DNA from: Candidatus Eremiobacterota bacterium | GTDB taxonomy: Bacteria; Vulcanimicrobiota; CADAWZ01; Ess09-12 | DNA length: 44,254 nt | Assembly: GCA_031082125.1 (NCBI GenBank) | Contig: JAVHLM010000046.1 | Coordinates: 1 to 44,254, forward strand | Direction of reading: 5' to 3' | Part shown: in pieces, positions 23,960 through 33,021 of the stretch | Layout: every line of letters begins with the position of its first letter | Position numbering within the stretch: the first letter of the stretch is position 1 | Notes under the pieces: generated by a model | Seen by the model: only the letters and a program-made list of their open reading frames with translations | Databases searched by the model: none | What the model was told of the DNA's origin: nothing | Program-made: the position numbers and the translations under genes

Positions 23960-25261
23960 TTACCATGTCCCTGTGATGTACTTGATCCTTGCCACGGCAA
24001 TGTTATGGTCCCTTATTGCCTCGAGCCTCATGAGCCGGGCTTTTGCCTGGCTCCACTGGGCGTCGATGATTTCCAGCGAGATCCCCTTGCCTGACCTGTA
24101 GCGGAGCCCTGCAATCCTGAGCACCTCGGCGGCTTCAGTGAGGGCAGCCTCCGCGAGCTTTGTGTTATTGTCTGCAGCATCCATGGCCTTCCAGGCGGTT
24201 ATGAGCTCCTTCTCAAGGGTAAGACGGGCGGCCTCCTTCTCGGCAATGAGGCCCTCGAGGAGTGCCAGGGCCTTATCCCTCCGGAATTTTCTTGATCCCC
24301 CGTCGCCAATGGCCACGCTTGCCAGGATGCCTGTTGAGTACCCCGGGTTTGGATCGGTGCGCGTCGGGGTTATGGCCTGACCCATGCCGAAGACATAGAC
24401 CTGGGGAAGATACTCGCCTTCGACTGCATGAGCCTCTCGCCGCGCGGCTTCAATCTTTTCATTGAATCGAAGAAGTACCGGGTGGCTCTCGAGAGAAGCG
24501 CGAAGGGCCCCGCTCTCTCCCGGTGACTCCCATGGGACAAAGGCCTCGGAAAGCTCCTGCGCCGAGCGGGTATCGCCCCCAAGGAGGGCCATGAGGGATG
24601 CCCTCTCTGATTCGAAGGCTGCTCTCAGCCTGTTTATGGAGCTTTCTGCCGCAGCCCTTTCATTCTTTGCCCTGAGAAGATAGAGAAGCGGTATCTTGCC
24701 GGCTTCGTAAAGCTCCCCGGAGCGCTTCACATTTTCATTCTGCAGCGCGAGGAGCTCCTCGTAAGCTTTACGCGACTCATCCAGAAAAAGGGCCTGGAGA
24801 TAGGAGGTCTTTATCTCCATGGCGAGCTCCAGCCGGACCCGCTTCTCCTCCCATGAGGCCGCCGCCTCGTCACGCTCCCTTGCCCGGACGCTGTTGCTGA
24901 AAGTCCCGCCGGTATAAAGAGGAGCCATTATCATGGCATTGAGGAGGCCCGAGGTGTTGTTTTCAAGCCTGATGATATTCTGCGGCATTACCAGCGGTGC
25001 TGATGAAATGAGCATGGGCATGTCGCCCGTCGAGTAAACGCCATTTACAGAGAGTGCCGGCTCGAGCCTGCTCCTCGCCTCGCCGGTCTCGGCCTGCGTG
25101 GACTTGACCCCGGCCCGGGCAATTTTCAGCCGCGGTGAATTCTGAAATCCCCTTTCGATGGCACCTTTCATGTCGAGGGGGCCTTCGATTGCAGGCTCGT
25201 CAGAAGAACAGGGGGAGGCAAAAAGCAGCAGAAGAATGAGCGTGGAGAGCGCCAGCTTCAT
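23960..25261 (-). CDS. TolC-family outer-membrane efflux protein
   Basis: Forms the outer-membrane channel of the tripartite pump. 433 residues, with signal peptide (LALSTLILLLLFASPCSS; Cys may be lipidated), then two similar helical halves typical of TolC: RGFQNSPRLKIARAGVKSTQAETGEARSRL in the first and LESHPVLLRFNEKIEAARREA in the second, with PLYTGGTFSN in a membrane strand. The ATG at 25261 shares a base with the stop of the RND gene (TGATG), so the two are translationally coupled. Ending YITGTW. Confidence 0.92.
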   Translation of the reverse strand: MKLALSTLILLLLFASPCSSDEPAIEGPLDMKGAIERGFQNSPRLKIARAGVKSTQAETGEARSRLEPALSVNGVYSTGDMPMLISSAPLVMPQNIIRLENNTSGLLNAMIMAPLYTGGTFSNSVRARERDEAAASWEEKRVRLELAMEIKTSYLQALFLDESRKAYEELLALQNENVKRSGELYEAGKIPLLYLLRAKNERAAAESSINRLRAAFESERASLMALLGGDTRSAQELSEAFVPWESPGESGALRASLESHPVLLRFNEKIEAARREAHAVEGEYLPQVYVFGMGQAITPTRTDPNPGYSTGILASVAIGDGGSRKFRRDKALALLEGLIAEKEAARLTLEKELITAWKAMDAADNNTKLAEAALTEAAEVLRIAGLRYRSGKGISLEIIDAQWSQAKARLMRLEAIRDHNIAVARIKYITGTW

Positions 25262-28200
25262 CAAGGCTCTTTCACCTCCGCTTCATCTTCCCGGACAGGC
25301 CATATCCATGGCTTTTTTAGGAAGACGCGATGGATCCATGCGATGAGATCATCGACATAGGTGTGCATGATTGGAATGTCAAAAAGGCTCAGGATTGTCC
25401 CCATGGCAAGGCCGCCTATGATGACCGTCCCCAGTGGAGAGTATGCATCCATCCCGGTCTTCGGGAAGAGGGAGACTGGAATCATCACGGCGATGGTGAT
25501 GAGGGAGGTCATCAGGATGGGGCGAAGACGCGTGGGGCATGCCTCGATAATGGCTCTGTTGCGCTCCATCCCATGATCACGGTTTTTCATTATCATGTCG
25601 ATAAGGAGTATGGCGGTGGTGATGTCCATGCCGGTGAGCACGATGACCGCCATGATGGAGACGGTGGAGAAGCTCTGGTGGGCGAGCCAGAGGGCTATGA
25701 ATACACCGGAGAGCTCCAGGGGAATGGAAAAGATCATCTGCAGGGGCTGCAGGAATCCCCGGAACTGGGCCACCAGGATCAGGAATATGAATATGAGGGC
25801 AAGCAGGAGGCCAAAAAGGAGGCGGCGGAACGAGTCCATCATCTGCGTCATGTCACCGCGCATCTCTATGCCATAACCGGGCGGAAAATTCACTTTCGCG
25901 ATGGCATCCATGACGATATTCATTGAGAGATCCATCGACGTGGGGTACCCTATGCGGTAGTAGCCCATGATGGTGACAACGCGGCGAAGGCCGTCATGCT
26001 CAATGAGGCTTGGGGCGCTGAGGGATTCGATGGAAGCCAGGGATTTCAGAGGAACACTTTTTCCGTCAGGCGCCACAAGCTGGATGTTCCCGAGATCCTC
26101 ACTGGTGCGGCGATCACCCTCCCGGTATCTTATCAGTATGGTATTCTGGCGGATATTGGGGAGGCGGTAGAATTCATCGGTAAGGCCGCCCCTGGTGGCA
26201 TAGTACACCTGCTGGGAGACAGCCTCGGGTGAAAGCCCCGCTTCGGCCGCCCTCACGGGGTCAACCTTGATGCGGTACTCGGGCTTCGAAAGTGACCAGG
26301 AAGAGGCTACCTGGAATATACCGCGAGTTTTTGCCGCAATACCGGTCACTTGAGCACCCAGGCGATCGAGATATGCCAGATCCTTGCCAAATACCAGGAT
26401 CTGAATGGGGGCCGAGGAAGTAGCCATGACATCGGAGCCCATCTCTTTTATCTGGAGGCGCCTGATGCCTGGGATCGTTGCGGTTGCTTCCTTCTGAACC
26501 GAATCCATGATATCCCAGATGGTCTTTTTCCGCTCATCCTTGTCGCTTAAGGTTATCATGAAAGAGGCCGAGTTCACGGCAGGCATGGAATAGCCGGTAA
26601 AAAAGGGGCTGAAGGATTCGAACATCGTCTCGACGCCTATTTCCGTAGAGACTGATTTTATCTCGGGATGCTTCTTCATGATCTCCTCGACTCTCCCCGT
26701 CGCTTCCTCGGTGCCTTTGAAGGAGGTGCCCGGCTGCATTTCCAGAATCCCGTATGCCTGGCCGACATCGGCCAGCGGCATCATCTCGCTCCCGATGAAA
26801 TAATAGAAGGCGAAGCCGATAATGACGGTGGCAAGGATGCGCGCAAGATTGGAGAAGCGGTGCCTGAGCATCCAGGCAATGACCCGGCCATAGCCTTTTT
26901 CCATTCTTTCCAGGAGATTCTGGATGGGATTCAGGATCAGGCGATAAGGAAGAGATTTTTTTTCACCTTCCCGCTCCTCTTCGGGGCGCAGTAATTTCGA
27001 GGCAAGCAGTGCCGTGAGGGTGAAGCTCACAAGCGTCGAGGCGAGAAGGGCGAAGATGAGAGGCCATACGAGCTCGACAAACATGGCCTGCACGATGCCG
27101 CCGCAGAAAAGCAGGGGAACCAGGGCCAGGATGAGCACCGAGGTAGAGGAGAGGACGGCCAGGCGCACCTCGGTTATACCATCTATCGTCGCGGTCCTGG
27201 GGTCCTTGCCCATGCGAAGGTGGCGCTCGACGGCATGTATGTCGATGATCGAGTCATCAACCAGGCGGCCGATTGAGATGAGCAGGCCGATAAGAGTGCC
27301 GCTGTTGAGTGTCATCCCCATCGGGAGAAGGCAGAGGATGGCGATGGCAAGCGACGTGGGAATCGTGAGGAGAGAAATGAGGGCACCGCGCCATTCCCCC
27401 AGGAACAGCAGCACCACGAGACCGGTGAGGAGAACCGCCACGAGAAGCTCCTCAAACATATTCCTGAAAAGGATGTTCACGAAGTGGGAGTTATCATAGG
27501 CAACCTGAAAACGGATTCCCGGGTTCTCTTTTTCGAGCTGCCTGAGGCGCTTCATGAGCTGCGGGACGATCCTTGCCGATGAGGCCTCTGGATTCTGGAT
27601 TATGGAAACCTCGATGGCAGGCTCGGTCTTCCCGTCATGGACATAGTGGTAAGCGCTTCTTCTTTCCCAGTATGTATCGAGCACCTGGGCCACATCTTTC
27701 ACATAGACGATGCGGGGGAAATCCTTGTCCTGCGGTGAAGAGTCTTGTTCACGGCCGCCGGGAGAGAGGCTCATCGAGGCAATGGGAAAATTCATGATGT
27801 CGCGGGCGGAGAGCGCCCTGTTATCGACACGCACGATGGCTTCTCTCGTGCCCTGGGTGATCGACCCTGCAGAACGGCTCACGTTAAAAGAATCAATGGC
27901 TTTCCTGACGTCCAGCAGGGAGAGATTCCTGGATGCAAGCCTGTCCCGATCGACAATGACCTGGACCTGCCTGCGGTACCCGCCGAAGGGCACCACGGAA
28001 AAAACATTCTCCTCGGTCTTGAGAATGTTGCTCACCGTGTTGTCGGCGAATTCCCTGAGGCGCACCGGGTCCCACCCCTCTCCCGTAAGGGCGACTGAGA
28101 GGATGGGAATATTGAGAGGATCGATAGGGAGAACCCACGAGGGCTTCAGGTTCGCCCCGGTGACGGGGAGGTTTGCCTGGATGATGTTCATGAGAGCCTG

Positions 28201-28560
28201 GACATCGAAAAGGGCCTTCTTCATGTCGGTGCCGTATGAGAATTCCAGTGAGACTATGGAGAAGCCGTCCTGCGAGGTGGAGCGGATGTAGCGGAGATTC
28301 CTTACCGACACGAGCTGCTCCTCGATGGGCTTGCTGATATACATCTCCATCTCCTGGGCTGAGAGGCCGGGCATGGTGGTGACGACACCTATGAGGGGGC
28401 TCTGGACATAGGGCATCATGCGCCGCGGAAGGGTATAGAATATGGCGAGCAGGGCAAGCACCACGACGCCGAGGTAAAATGAGATTATGGCGTAGGGATG
28501 GCTGATGGACCATTCCGAGATATTCATTGCCCTCCGGCGGATATGCTTCTCCGCGCTCAT
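25261..28560 (-). CDS. RND efflux pump inner-membrane subunit, CusA-like
   Basis: Proton-driven exporter, about 1,099 residues from the ATG at 28560, which overlaps the previous stop as ATGA; an internal ATG at 28527 (NISEWSISHPYAI) has GGAGG closer by and is also possible. It has 12 expected helices in two halves, the early PGLSAQEMEMYISKPIEEQL motif, large periplasmic loops and a first TM4 region with DDSIIDIHAVERHL. The sequence does not clearly carry the CusA metal-path signature, so a heavy-metal substrate rests on the metal-binding domains of its partner protein. It works with the fusion protein and TolC protein of the same operon. Confidence 0.9.
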   Translation of the reverse strand: MSAEKHIRRRAMNISEWSISHPYAIISFYLGVVVLALLAIFYTLPRRMMPYVQSPLIGVVTTMPGLSAQEMEMYISKPIEEQLVSVRNLRYIRSTSQDGFSIVSLEFSYGTDMKKALFDVQALMNIIQANLPVTGANLKPSWVLPIDPLNIPILSVALTGEGWDPVRLREFADNTVSNILKTEENVFSVVPFGGYRRQVQVIVDRDRLASRNLSLLDVRKAIDSFNVSRSAGSITQGTREAIVRVDNRALSARDIMNFPIASMSLSPGGREQDSSPQDKDFPRIVYVKDVAQVLDTYWERRSAYHYVHDGKTEPAIEVSIIQNPEASSARIVPQLMKRLRQLEKENPGIRFQVAYDNSHFVNILFRNMFEELLVAVLLTGLVVLLFLGEWRGALISLLTIPTSLAIAILCLLPMGMTLNSGTLIGLLISIGRLVDDSIIDIHAVERHLRMGKDPRTATIDGITEVRLAVLSSTSVLILALVPLLFCGGIVQAMFVELVWPLIFALLASTLVSFTLTALLASKLLRPEEEREGEKKSLPYRLILNPIQNLLERMEKGYGRVIAWMLRHRFSNLARILATVIIGFAFYYFIGSEMMPLADVGQAYGILEMQPGTSFKGTEEATGRVEEIMKKHPEIKSVSTEIGVETMFESFSPFFTGYSMPAVNSASFMITLSDKDERKKTIWDIMDSVQKEATATIPGIRRLQIKEMGSDVMATSSAPIQILVFGKDLAYLDRLGAQVTGIAAKTRGIFQVASSWSLSKPEYRIKVDPVRAAEAGLSPEAVSQQVYYATRGGLTDEFYRLPNIRQNTILIRYREGDRRTSEDLGNIQLVAPDGKSVPLKSLASIESLSAPSLIEHDGLRRVVTIMGYYRIGYPTSMDLSMNIVMDAIAKVNFPPGYGIEMRGDMTQMMDSFRRLLFGLLLALIFIFLILVAQFRGFLQPLQMIFSIPLELSGVFIALWLAHQSFSTVSIMAVIVLTGMDITTAILLIDMIMKNRDHGMERNRAIIEACPTRLRPILMTSLITIAVMIPVSLFPKTGMDAYSPLGTVIIGGLAMGTILSLFDIPIMHTYVDDLIAWIHRVFLKKPWIWPVREDEAEVKEP

Positions 28561-30311
28561 CTGTGTACCAGCTTCATTCCGCACTTCGGGCAGCTGCCGG
28601 GCTTGCTGGAAATGACCTCGGGGTGCATGGGGCAGGTATACTGCTTTTCCATCGGGGATTTTCCGGCTTCCGGGGAACGGGACTGCATGGGCGATTCCAC
28701 GGGCATTCCATGCATGGCTCCGGGCATGGGCGATTCCGCGGGCATTCCCGGCATGCCGCCGGGCATTGATCCGTGGGGCCCGGGCATTTTTTCGGGGCCT
28801 CCCCGTCCCCATGCAGTCGGCGTCACCATATTACCATTCTGCAGATCCTCTATCCCATCGACGGCTATCTCATCTCCTTCCTTCAATCCTTCGATAATCT
28901 GAGTATCGGTGCCGTCAGATAGTCCCCGCTTCACGGTGGTGAGATAGACATGGAGGCCGCCGGTGCTTTCCCTGGGGATGAGAACCATGCCACACTTGGG
29001 GCAGTCGCCGGGCTTGCGGGTGATGACCTCGGGGTGCATGGAGCAGGTATAGAGGGAGACTTCCCCATTTCCCTCATCCTTTACAAGCCAGACGGCAGGC
29101 CGGTTCTGGTAATCCCTGTTCTGGATCACCGCTCTTGAGGGCACAAGGAGCGCTGACCGGGCAGTGGCGGTGGTCACCTTCACATAAAGATAGACGCCGG
29201 GAAGGAGCTGATTGTCGGCATTATCGACGAGGGCCTCGACGATTCCCGTCCGCGCCCTGGGATCGACAGCCGGAAAGACAGCAGTTATGGGTGCGCTGTG
29301 CCATGTATCGGGAGCGAAGGGGAGGGCATATTCCAGGCTGTTTCCCCTGCGGATTGAAGCAATATCTTTCTGGGCAAGCACGGCCTGAATTCTCACCTTG
29401 CGCAGATCAGCCAGGCGAAGGATGGGAGTGCCGGGCGAAACAAGCGTGCCGGGCGAAACAAGCCTTGCCGTCACGTAGGCAGGGAAAGGCGCCTGAAGCG
29501 TTGTATAGCCAAGAACTATGTGTGCCGTCTGCTCCGCGGTTTTCGCCTGAATGACCGAAGCCTCCTGCTTGCTGAGCTCCGCCCGGGCAGACGATTCCGC
29601 ATATTTGAGAGAGCTCACCCGGTTTTGCGCCGCGCTCTCCCGTTTTCGCGCCGCCTCGACACGTGCGCCGGCGGAGCGGTATTTCGATTCCGTCAACTGG
29701 AACTCGTCTTTCGAAATGGCCCCTTCTTTAAAAAGCGATGTCCCGCGGCCATACTCCTCTGTCCAGTAGGAGAGATCGGCCCTTGCATCCCTTACCTCCG
29801 CTCCTGCGGCCTCGTGTTCATTTTTCGCAGCCTCCCGGTCGAAGGTGAGGCTCCTGCGTTTTCCTTCGATGACCGCTCTCTCTCCTTCAGAGGAGCGCAC
29901 CCCCCAGAGGGCTTCATTAGCCCGCGAGGAAAGCTCTGCAGTATCGAGCTCCGCGAGCACCTGACCTTCGCTCACCTGCTCGCCGGGGTAGGCCGACATC
30001 TTTATGATTCGCCCGGTGACACGGGGGAAGATGTCGATTTCGCTCCGGGCAAGGATGCTTCCGTAGGTGGAGGTCTTTATCTTGAAGTTTTTCTTTATGA
30101 CTGTCGCTGTCGATACTGGAAAGCTGCCCTGGGGAGGCTGCATGACTGACATATCCATGGACTGGCTCTCGATGACGCCCATCTGACCGGGCTTTTTGAA
30201 CTTGTTGACGACGGCGACCGCAATGACAAGCGCGACAATGAGGAGAATGATTCCGGCGGCTATTGAAAAAATATGCCCCCACGGCGAAGGCTTTTCTTTT
30301 ATTTCATCCAC
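28557..30311 (-). CDS. RND membrane-fusion protein with two heavy-metal-binding domains and a Met-rich linker
   Basis: Periplasmic adaptor of the Cus-like pump, 584 residues from GTG at 30311 (GGGGGAG six bases before). One membrane anchor (12-36), barrel-sandwich and long helical hairpin (about 80-290), beta-barrel (300-400), then a first heavy-metal-binding domain at 421-447 (CSMHPEV...CPKCGM) inserted before the membrane-proximal part, a Met/Pro/Gly-rich stretch at 509-542, and a second such domain at the very C-terminus, 558-584 (CPMHPEV...CPKCGM). Met-rich tracts and this domain are known for Cu/Ag handling, as in CusB and CusF-type proteins. Two domains in one adaptor is unusual. It leads the three-gene operon; the regulator is not visible. 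Confidence 0.92.
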   Translation of the reverse strand: MDEIKEKPSPWGHIFSIAAGIILLIVALVIAVAVVNKFKKPGQMGVIESQSMDMSVMQPPQGSFPVSTATVIKKNFKIKTSTYGSILARSEIDIFPRVTGRIIKMSAYPGEQVSEGQVLAELDTAELSSRANEALWGVRSSEGERAVIEGKRRSLTFDREAAKNEHEAAGAEVRDARADLSYWTEEYGRGTSLFKEGAISKDEFQLTESKYRSAGARVEAARKRESAAQNRVSSLKYAESSARAELSKQEASVIQAKTAEQTAHIVLGYTTLQAPFPAYVTARLVSPGTLVSPGTPILRLADLRKVRIQAVLAQKDIASIRRGNSLEYALPFAPDTWHSAPITAVFPAVDPRARTGIVEALVDNADNQLLPGVYLYVKVTTATARSALLVPSRAVIQNRDYQNRPAVWLVKDEGNGEVSLYTCSMHPEVITRKPGDCPKCGMVLIPRESTGGLHVYLTTVKRGLSDGTDTQIIEGLKEGDEIAVDGIEDLQNGNMVTPTAWGRGGPEKMPGPHGSMPGGMPGMPAESPMPGAMHGMPVESPMQSRSPEAGKSPMEKQYTCPMHPEVISSKPGSCPKCGMKLVHR

Positions 30312-30433
30312 GTATTTCTCCCCCTCATCATCACGGAGAGCATTTTCATACTTTCGGTGATATTTGCCTCCCCATGGTCAGGTACTGAAGTGCGGCTGGC
30401 TGTAAACCGTGGCAGGAGAAGAGTGCGATTCCT

Positions 30434-30463
30434 GAAGGTATGATGTCATGAATTTCAACCTTC
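30434..30463. promoter_or_regulatory. Possible operator upstream of the pump operon
   Basis: GAAGGT and ACCTTC are set 18 nt apart as an inverted pair in the 446-nt gap between the pump operon and the Spy-like gene. The arms face the opposite way to the CueR-type ACCTTCC/GGAAGGT, so this is not a copy of that operator. The rest of the gap shows no convincing gene; a 39-codon frame starting beside this dyad is doubtful. Confidence 0.25.
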
Positions 30464-30757
30464 ATCCGGTGAAAACCTTTTCGCGCTTGCAAAAAGCACC
30501 CGGACCTACCCCTCTCCAAGCCGCACCCATATGATAAGAACAAGCGCATCAGCCTTCTCATTGAAGGGCCTGTCTCTTTATGAGGTCTTCTCAATGGCAG
30601 GAAGTGAAAATAGTATTCACGATGAGAAACTTTTCTTGAAAAGCCGGGTCAAAGCATCTGAGGGGAAAGCGAAAGGAGAGGTGATATATGAAAGGGAGTT
30701 TATGAGGCTCCTTATTATATCAGACTCAGCAAGGTAAAATTATAAGAAAGGTGACAT

Positions 30758-31405
30758 ATGAAAAGCAGTTCTTTAAAAATCTTAATTGTAGTAACGGTAA
30801 TATTCGTCTTTGCGGTGAGTGTGACTTCGCTTGTAATGTCCTATGAAGGCGGCGGAAAGAGCACCGGGGGAAAGCACCAGGGATGCATGCTGGACCGGAT
30901 GAAGAGCGACCTCGGGCTTACCGATGCTCAGGCAGGGCAGCTCAAAACTCTCATGGAGAAAAACCGTGCAGAGAGAATGGCGGAGAGGGAAGAGATGAGC
31001 GCCCGCGTGAGAACGGTCCTCACTCCGGAACAGCAGAAGTTATGGGACAGCAGCATGGCGGAAAGAAAAGGTAAGATGAGGGGATGCCCCAAGGACTCTG
31101 CCGGCTCGGAGAAAAGCTCCGCCAAAGGAGAAAACTGCAAAAAGGGTAAGGGATTTATGAGCGGTCTCAATCTCACCGAGGTGCAGAAAGAGAAGATAAG
31201 CTCAATCAAGTCTGAAGAAAAAGCAAAGGGTAAGGCATTGAAAGAATCCCGCACCAAGGAGCTTCAAAAAATTCTCACTCCCGAGCAGTACAAGAAGTTT
31301 GAAGCTAAGAAGAAAGAGCACCAGGGAAAAGGAGGGATGCATCACCGCGGTGGAAAGGGAAATTGCAATTCATCGCCGGATTCACCCAATAAGGGCATGA
31401 AGTAA
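30758..31405 (+). CDS. Spy/CpxP-like (LTxxQ) periplasmic protein
   Basis: Periplasmic helical chaperone or metal-stress protein, 215 residues. Signal peptide about 1-28 (LKILIVVTVIFVFAVSVTSLV). It has LTDAQ and LTPEQ in the first half and LTEVQ and LTPEQ in the second: two tandem Spy-like units, where Spy and CpxP have one. Between them are Cys/Lys-rich segments, and the C-terminus has HQGKGGMHHRGG, possible metal ligands. AAAGGTG precedes the ATG. Its place next to the pump operon, divergently transcribed, fits a role in metal-induced envelope stress. Confidence 0.85.
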   Translation: MKSSSLKILIVVTVIFVFAVSVTSLVMSYEGGGKSTGGKHQGCMLDRMKSDLGLTDAQAGQLKTLMEKNRAERMAEREEMSARVRTVLTPEQQKLWDSSMAERKGKMRGCPKDSAGSEKSSAKGENCKKGKGFMSGLNLTEVQKEKISSIKSEEKAKGKALKESRTKELQKILTPEQYKKFEAKKKEHQGKGGMHHRGGKGNCNSSPDSPNKGMK

Positions 31406-31427
31406 ACCTGAAGGAATCTGGTGAGCG

Positions 31428-31450
31428 AGAGCACATCAAGAGGTGCTTTT
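31428..31450 (+). terminator. Weak terminator after the Spy-like gene
   Basis: AGCAC, an 11-nt loop, then GTGCTTTT. The stem is short, so it is tentative. Confidence 0.35.
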
Positions 31451-31470
31451 AACAATCAGAGTAAAGTGAA

Positions 31471-31504
31471 AAGCCCCGGGCATTGTAACCAGTGTCCGGG
31501 GCTT
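31471..31504. terminator. Inverted repeat, probable terminator
   Basis: AAGCCCCGG (31471-31479) pairs perfectly with CCGGGGCTT (31496-31504). A short T-run follows on the minus strand only. It separates the Spy-like gene from the matrixin-like gene. Confidence 0.45.
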
Positions 31505-31649
31505 GCCTCATTTTCAGGAGCGCTGAAATACATGGAATATAAGCTTCCTGCATGGGGTATTGTATAATGCAGGGGGAGAAGGACAACGTCATAACCCCTC
31601 CGGGTCCTTCTCCCCTCTGCGGACAGGTCGGCATCCGAAGGAGCACACG

Positions 31650-32333
31650 ATGAACACTTTTTCTTATGAAAATAGAACCGGCCACCCTTTGAGGAGATTA
31701 CTGCTCTCACTCATCACTCAGACAATGGTTTTCCTGCTCTTCATGTCTGCCGTGCCGGCTGCGGCCCAGGCAGATACATCGGCCTCATCAGCTCTTCCCG
31801 GGGGATTCGAGGTTCTCAGGCAGTACGGCAGGCCATGCCGCCTGCAGGGCCAGTCGCCTCTTCTCATTTACTCCAATGACGACCGCTTCCGCCAGGTCTT
31901 CCTTTATGCCATCGAGAGCTGGAACAATGCCGCACGGAGCCTGGGAATGGCGCCGCTCTTCGCAGGCGCCGGGAGCCTCTCGGAGGCCGACGTGACGCTG
32001 GACTGGTCGGGCAAGGGCCTCCCGCCCTATGCCGCGGGGGGCGTCTGGTGGTACTCGGGCGATGAGGTCGAGAGAGTCAAGGGCATTACGATGGAGCCAA
32101 ACACTCGCATTCCAGAGGGGAACCTCGCGGAGATTCTCATGCAGGAGCTGGGCCACGTTATCGGCCTGGGGCACTCCCAGGACAGCGGCGACATCATGTA
32201 TCAGGCCATGCACCGTCATCGCTATCCGTCCCTCTCGTCGGTGCACCTCACCCAGCGGGATATGCAGGCCTTTGCATGGCTCTACAGCCAGCAGGCTTTC
32301 GTCCCCATCTTAGGTATCAGGCAGGCGCAGTAA
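31650..32333 (+). CDS. Secreted matrixin-like metalloprotease homologue with altered zinc motif
   Basis: Exported protein of 227 residues; ATG at 31650 with GAAGGAG. Signal peptide about 1-40 (LLLSLITQTMVFLLFMSAVPAAAQA). The metzincin region reads QELGHVIGLGHSQDSGDIMY: the second and third His, the Glu, and the Met-turn (IMY) of HExxHxxGxxH are present, but the first His is Gln165 (codon CAG, 32142-32144). A single base change from CAC or CAT would produce it. The protein may therefore be inactive as a protease or bind its metal in a different way. The upstream fold strand DVTLDWSG and IESWNNAARSLG fit the matrixin/M10 or M57 group. TATAAT lies near 31560. Confidence 0.75.
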   Translation: MNTFSYENRTGHPLRRLLLSLITQTMVFLLFMSAVPAAAQADTSASSALPGGFEVLRQYGRPCRLQGQSPLLIYSNDDRFRQVFLYAIESWNNAARSLGMAPLFAGAGSLSEADVTLDWSGKGLPPYAAGGVWWYSGDEVERVKGITMEPNTRIPEGNLAEILMQELGHVIGLGHSQDSGDIMYQAMHRHRYPSLSSVHLTQRDMQAFAWLYSQQAFVPILGIRQAQ

Positions 32334-32597
32334 TTCAGCTCTTCTTGCGGTAACGGCTCAGGCCCCTCTGCGCAGTGACTGCTGATAGCGTTAAAATTTG
32401 CAGGTGACCCGGAACCCGGCTAGTGCCGAAAAAAGTACGTCACCGCACACTACGACCTGCTTCTTATCCTCTCCATGATCCCTCAGCTCTGCAGTGAATG
32501 AAATGAAAGGAGATTGCCCTGACGGGCACCCGGACATCACCTTCATTTGCTGGGGATTTAAGAACAGGCGGTATCGCATAATTTTACAATAATCAAG

Positions 32598-32651
32598 AAA
32601 AACCAGAATCTTTCCTATTGAATGCATCATGAAAAAGAGAGATGATATACA
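32598..32651 (+). promoter_or_regulatory. Shared-box promoter, copy F, long-spacer form
   Basis: AAACCAGAATCTTTCCTAT ends at 32618, then 27 nt, then TATACA at 32646-32651. It matches copy B' both in the box and near the -10. It lies in the 391-nt gap before the DUF389 gene, which otherwise shows nothing coding. Confidence 0.6.
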
Positions 32652-32727
32652 GTGAGAAGTTGTCACACATTCATCAGGGCGGGGACAATACCCGGTACCC
32701 TCGCAGGCACCATAAGGAGAAGTCTTG

Positions 32728-33021
32728 GTGATCGTAAAAAAGCTGAAAGTCACTGTGGAGCGACAGGTTGAAATCCATGGGGGCATCGACAAAATATCAA
32801 CAGCACGGTATTCATACTATGTTTTGCTCATGCTCTCAACAATAATCACCGCCTGCGGGCTCCTGGCAAACAGCACGGCGGTAGTTATTGGTGCTATGCT
32901 CGTCGCCCCTCTTATGGGACCTGTATTTGGAATCGCTCTCGGCCTCTCTCAGCTCAGGAGAGGAGCCAAAAAAATATTCCCTCTGCTTTACATAGTCACA
33001 CAAGGAGGTTCTCGATGGTAG
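32728..33021 (+). CDS. Shortened DUF389 membrane protein
   Basis: Matches the start of the DUF389 (TIGR00341) membrane domain: ITACGLLANSTAVVIGAMLVAPLMGPVFGIALGL, about residues 38-72. The family normally continues for some 200 residues with further helices; this one stops after 97 with LLYIVTQGGSRW. GTG at 32728 has AGGAGA seven bases before it (a TTG three bases earlier is also possible). The 3' end overlaps the MscS gene by 7 nt and its last codons coincide with that gene's ribosome site, so a deletion may have joined the two. It is either a decayed gene or a two-helix remnant that is still translated. Confidence 0.6.
   Translation: MIVKKLKVTVERQVEIHGGIDKISTARYSYYVLLMLSTIITACGLLANSTAVVIGAMLVAPLMGPVFGIALGLSQLRRGAKKIFPLLYIVTQGGSRW

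Noticed and set aside
30434-30463. CueR-type copper operator
   Set aside because: The half-sites are in the reverse order and too far apart.
30346-30594. 82-codon minus frame, or its inner 39-codon part, before the pump operon
   Set aside because: Weak ribosome site and no recognisable features; at most a leader peptide.
32391-32792. 133-codon minus frame upstream of DUF389
   Set aside because: Overlaps promoter copy F and the DUF389 start on the other strand; unstructured sequence.
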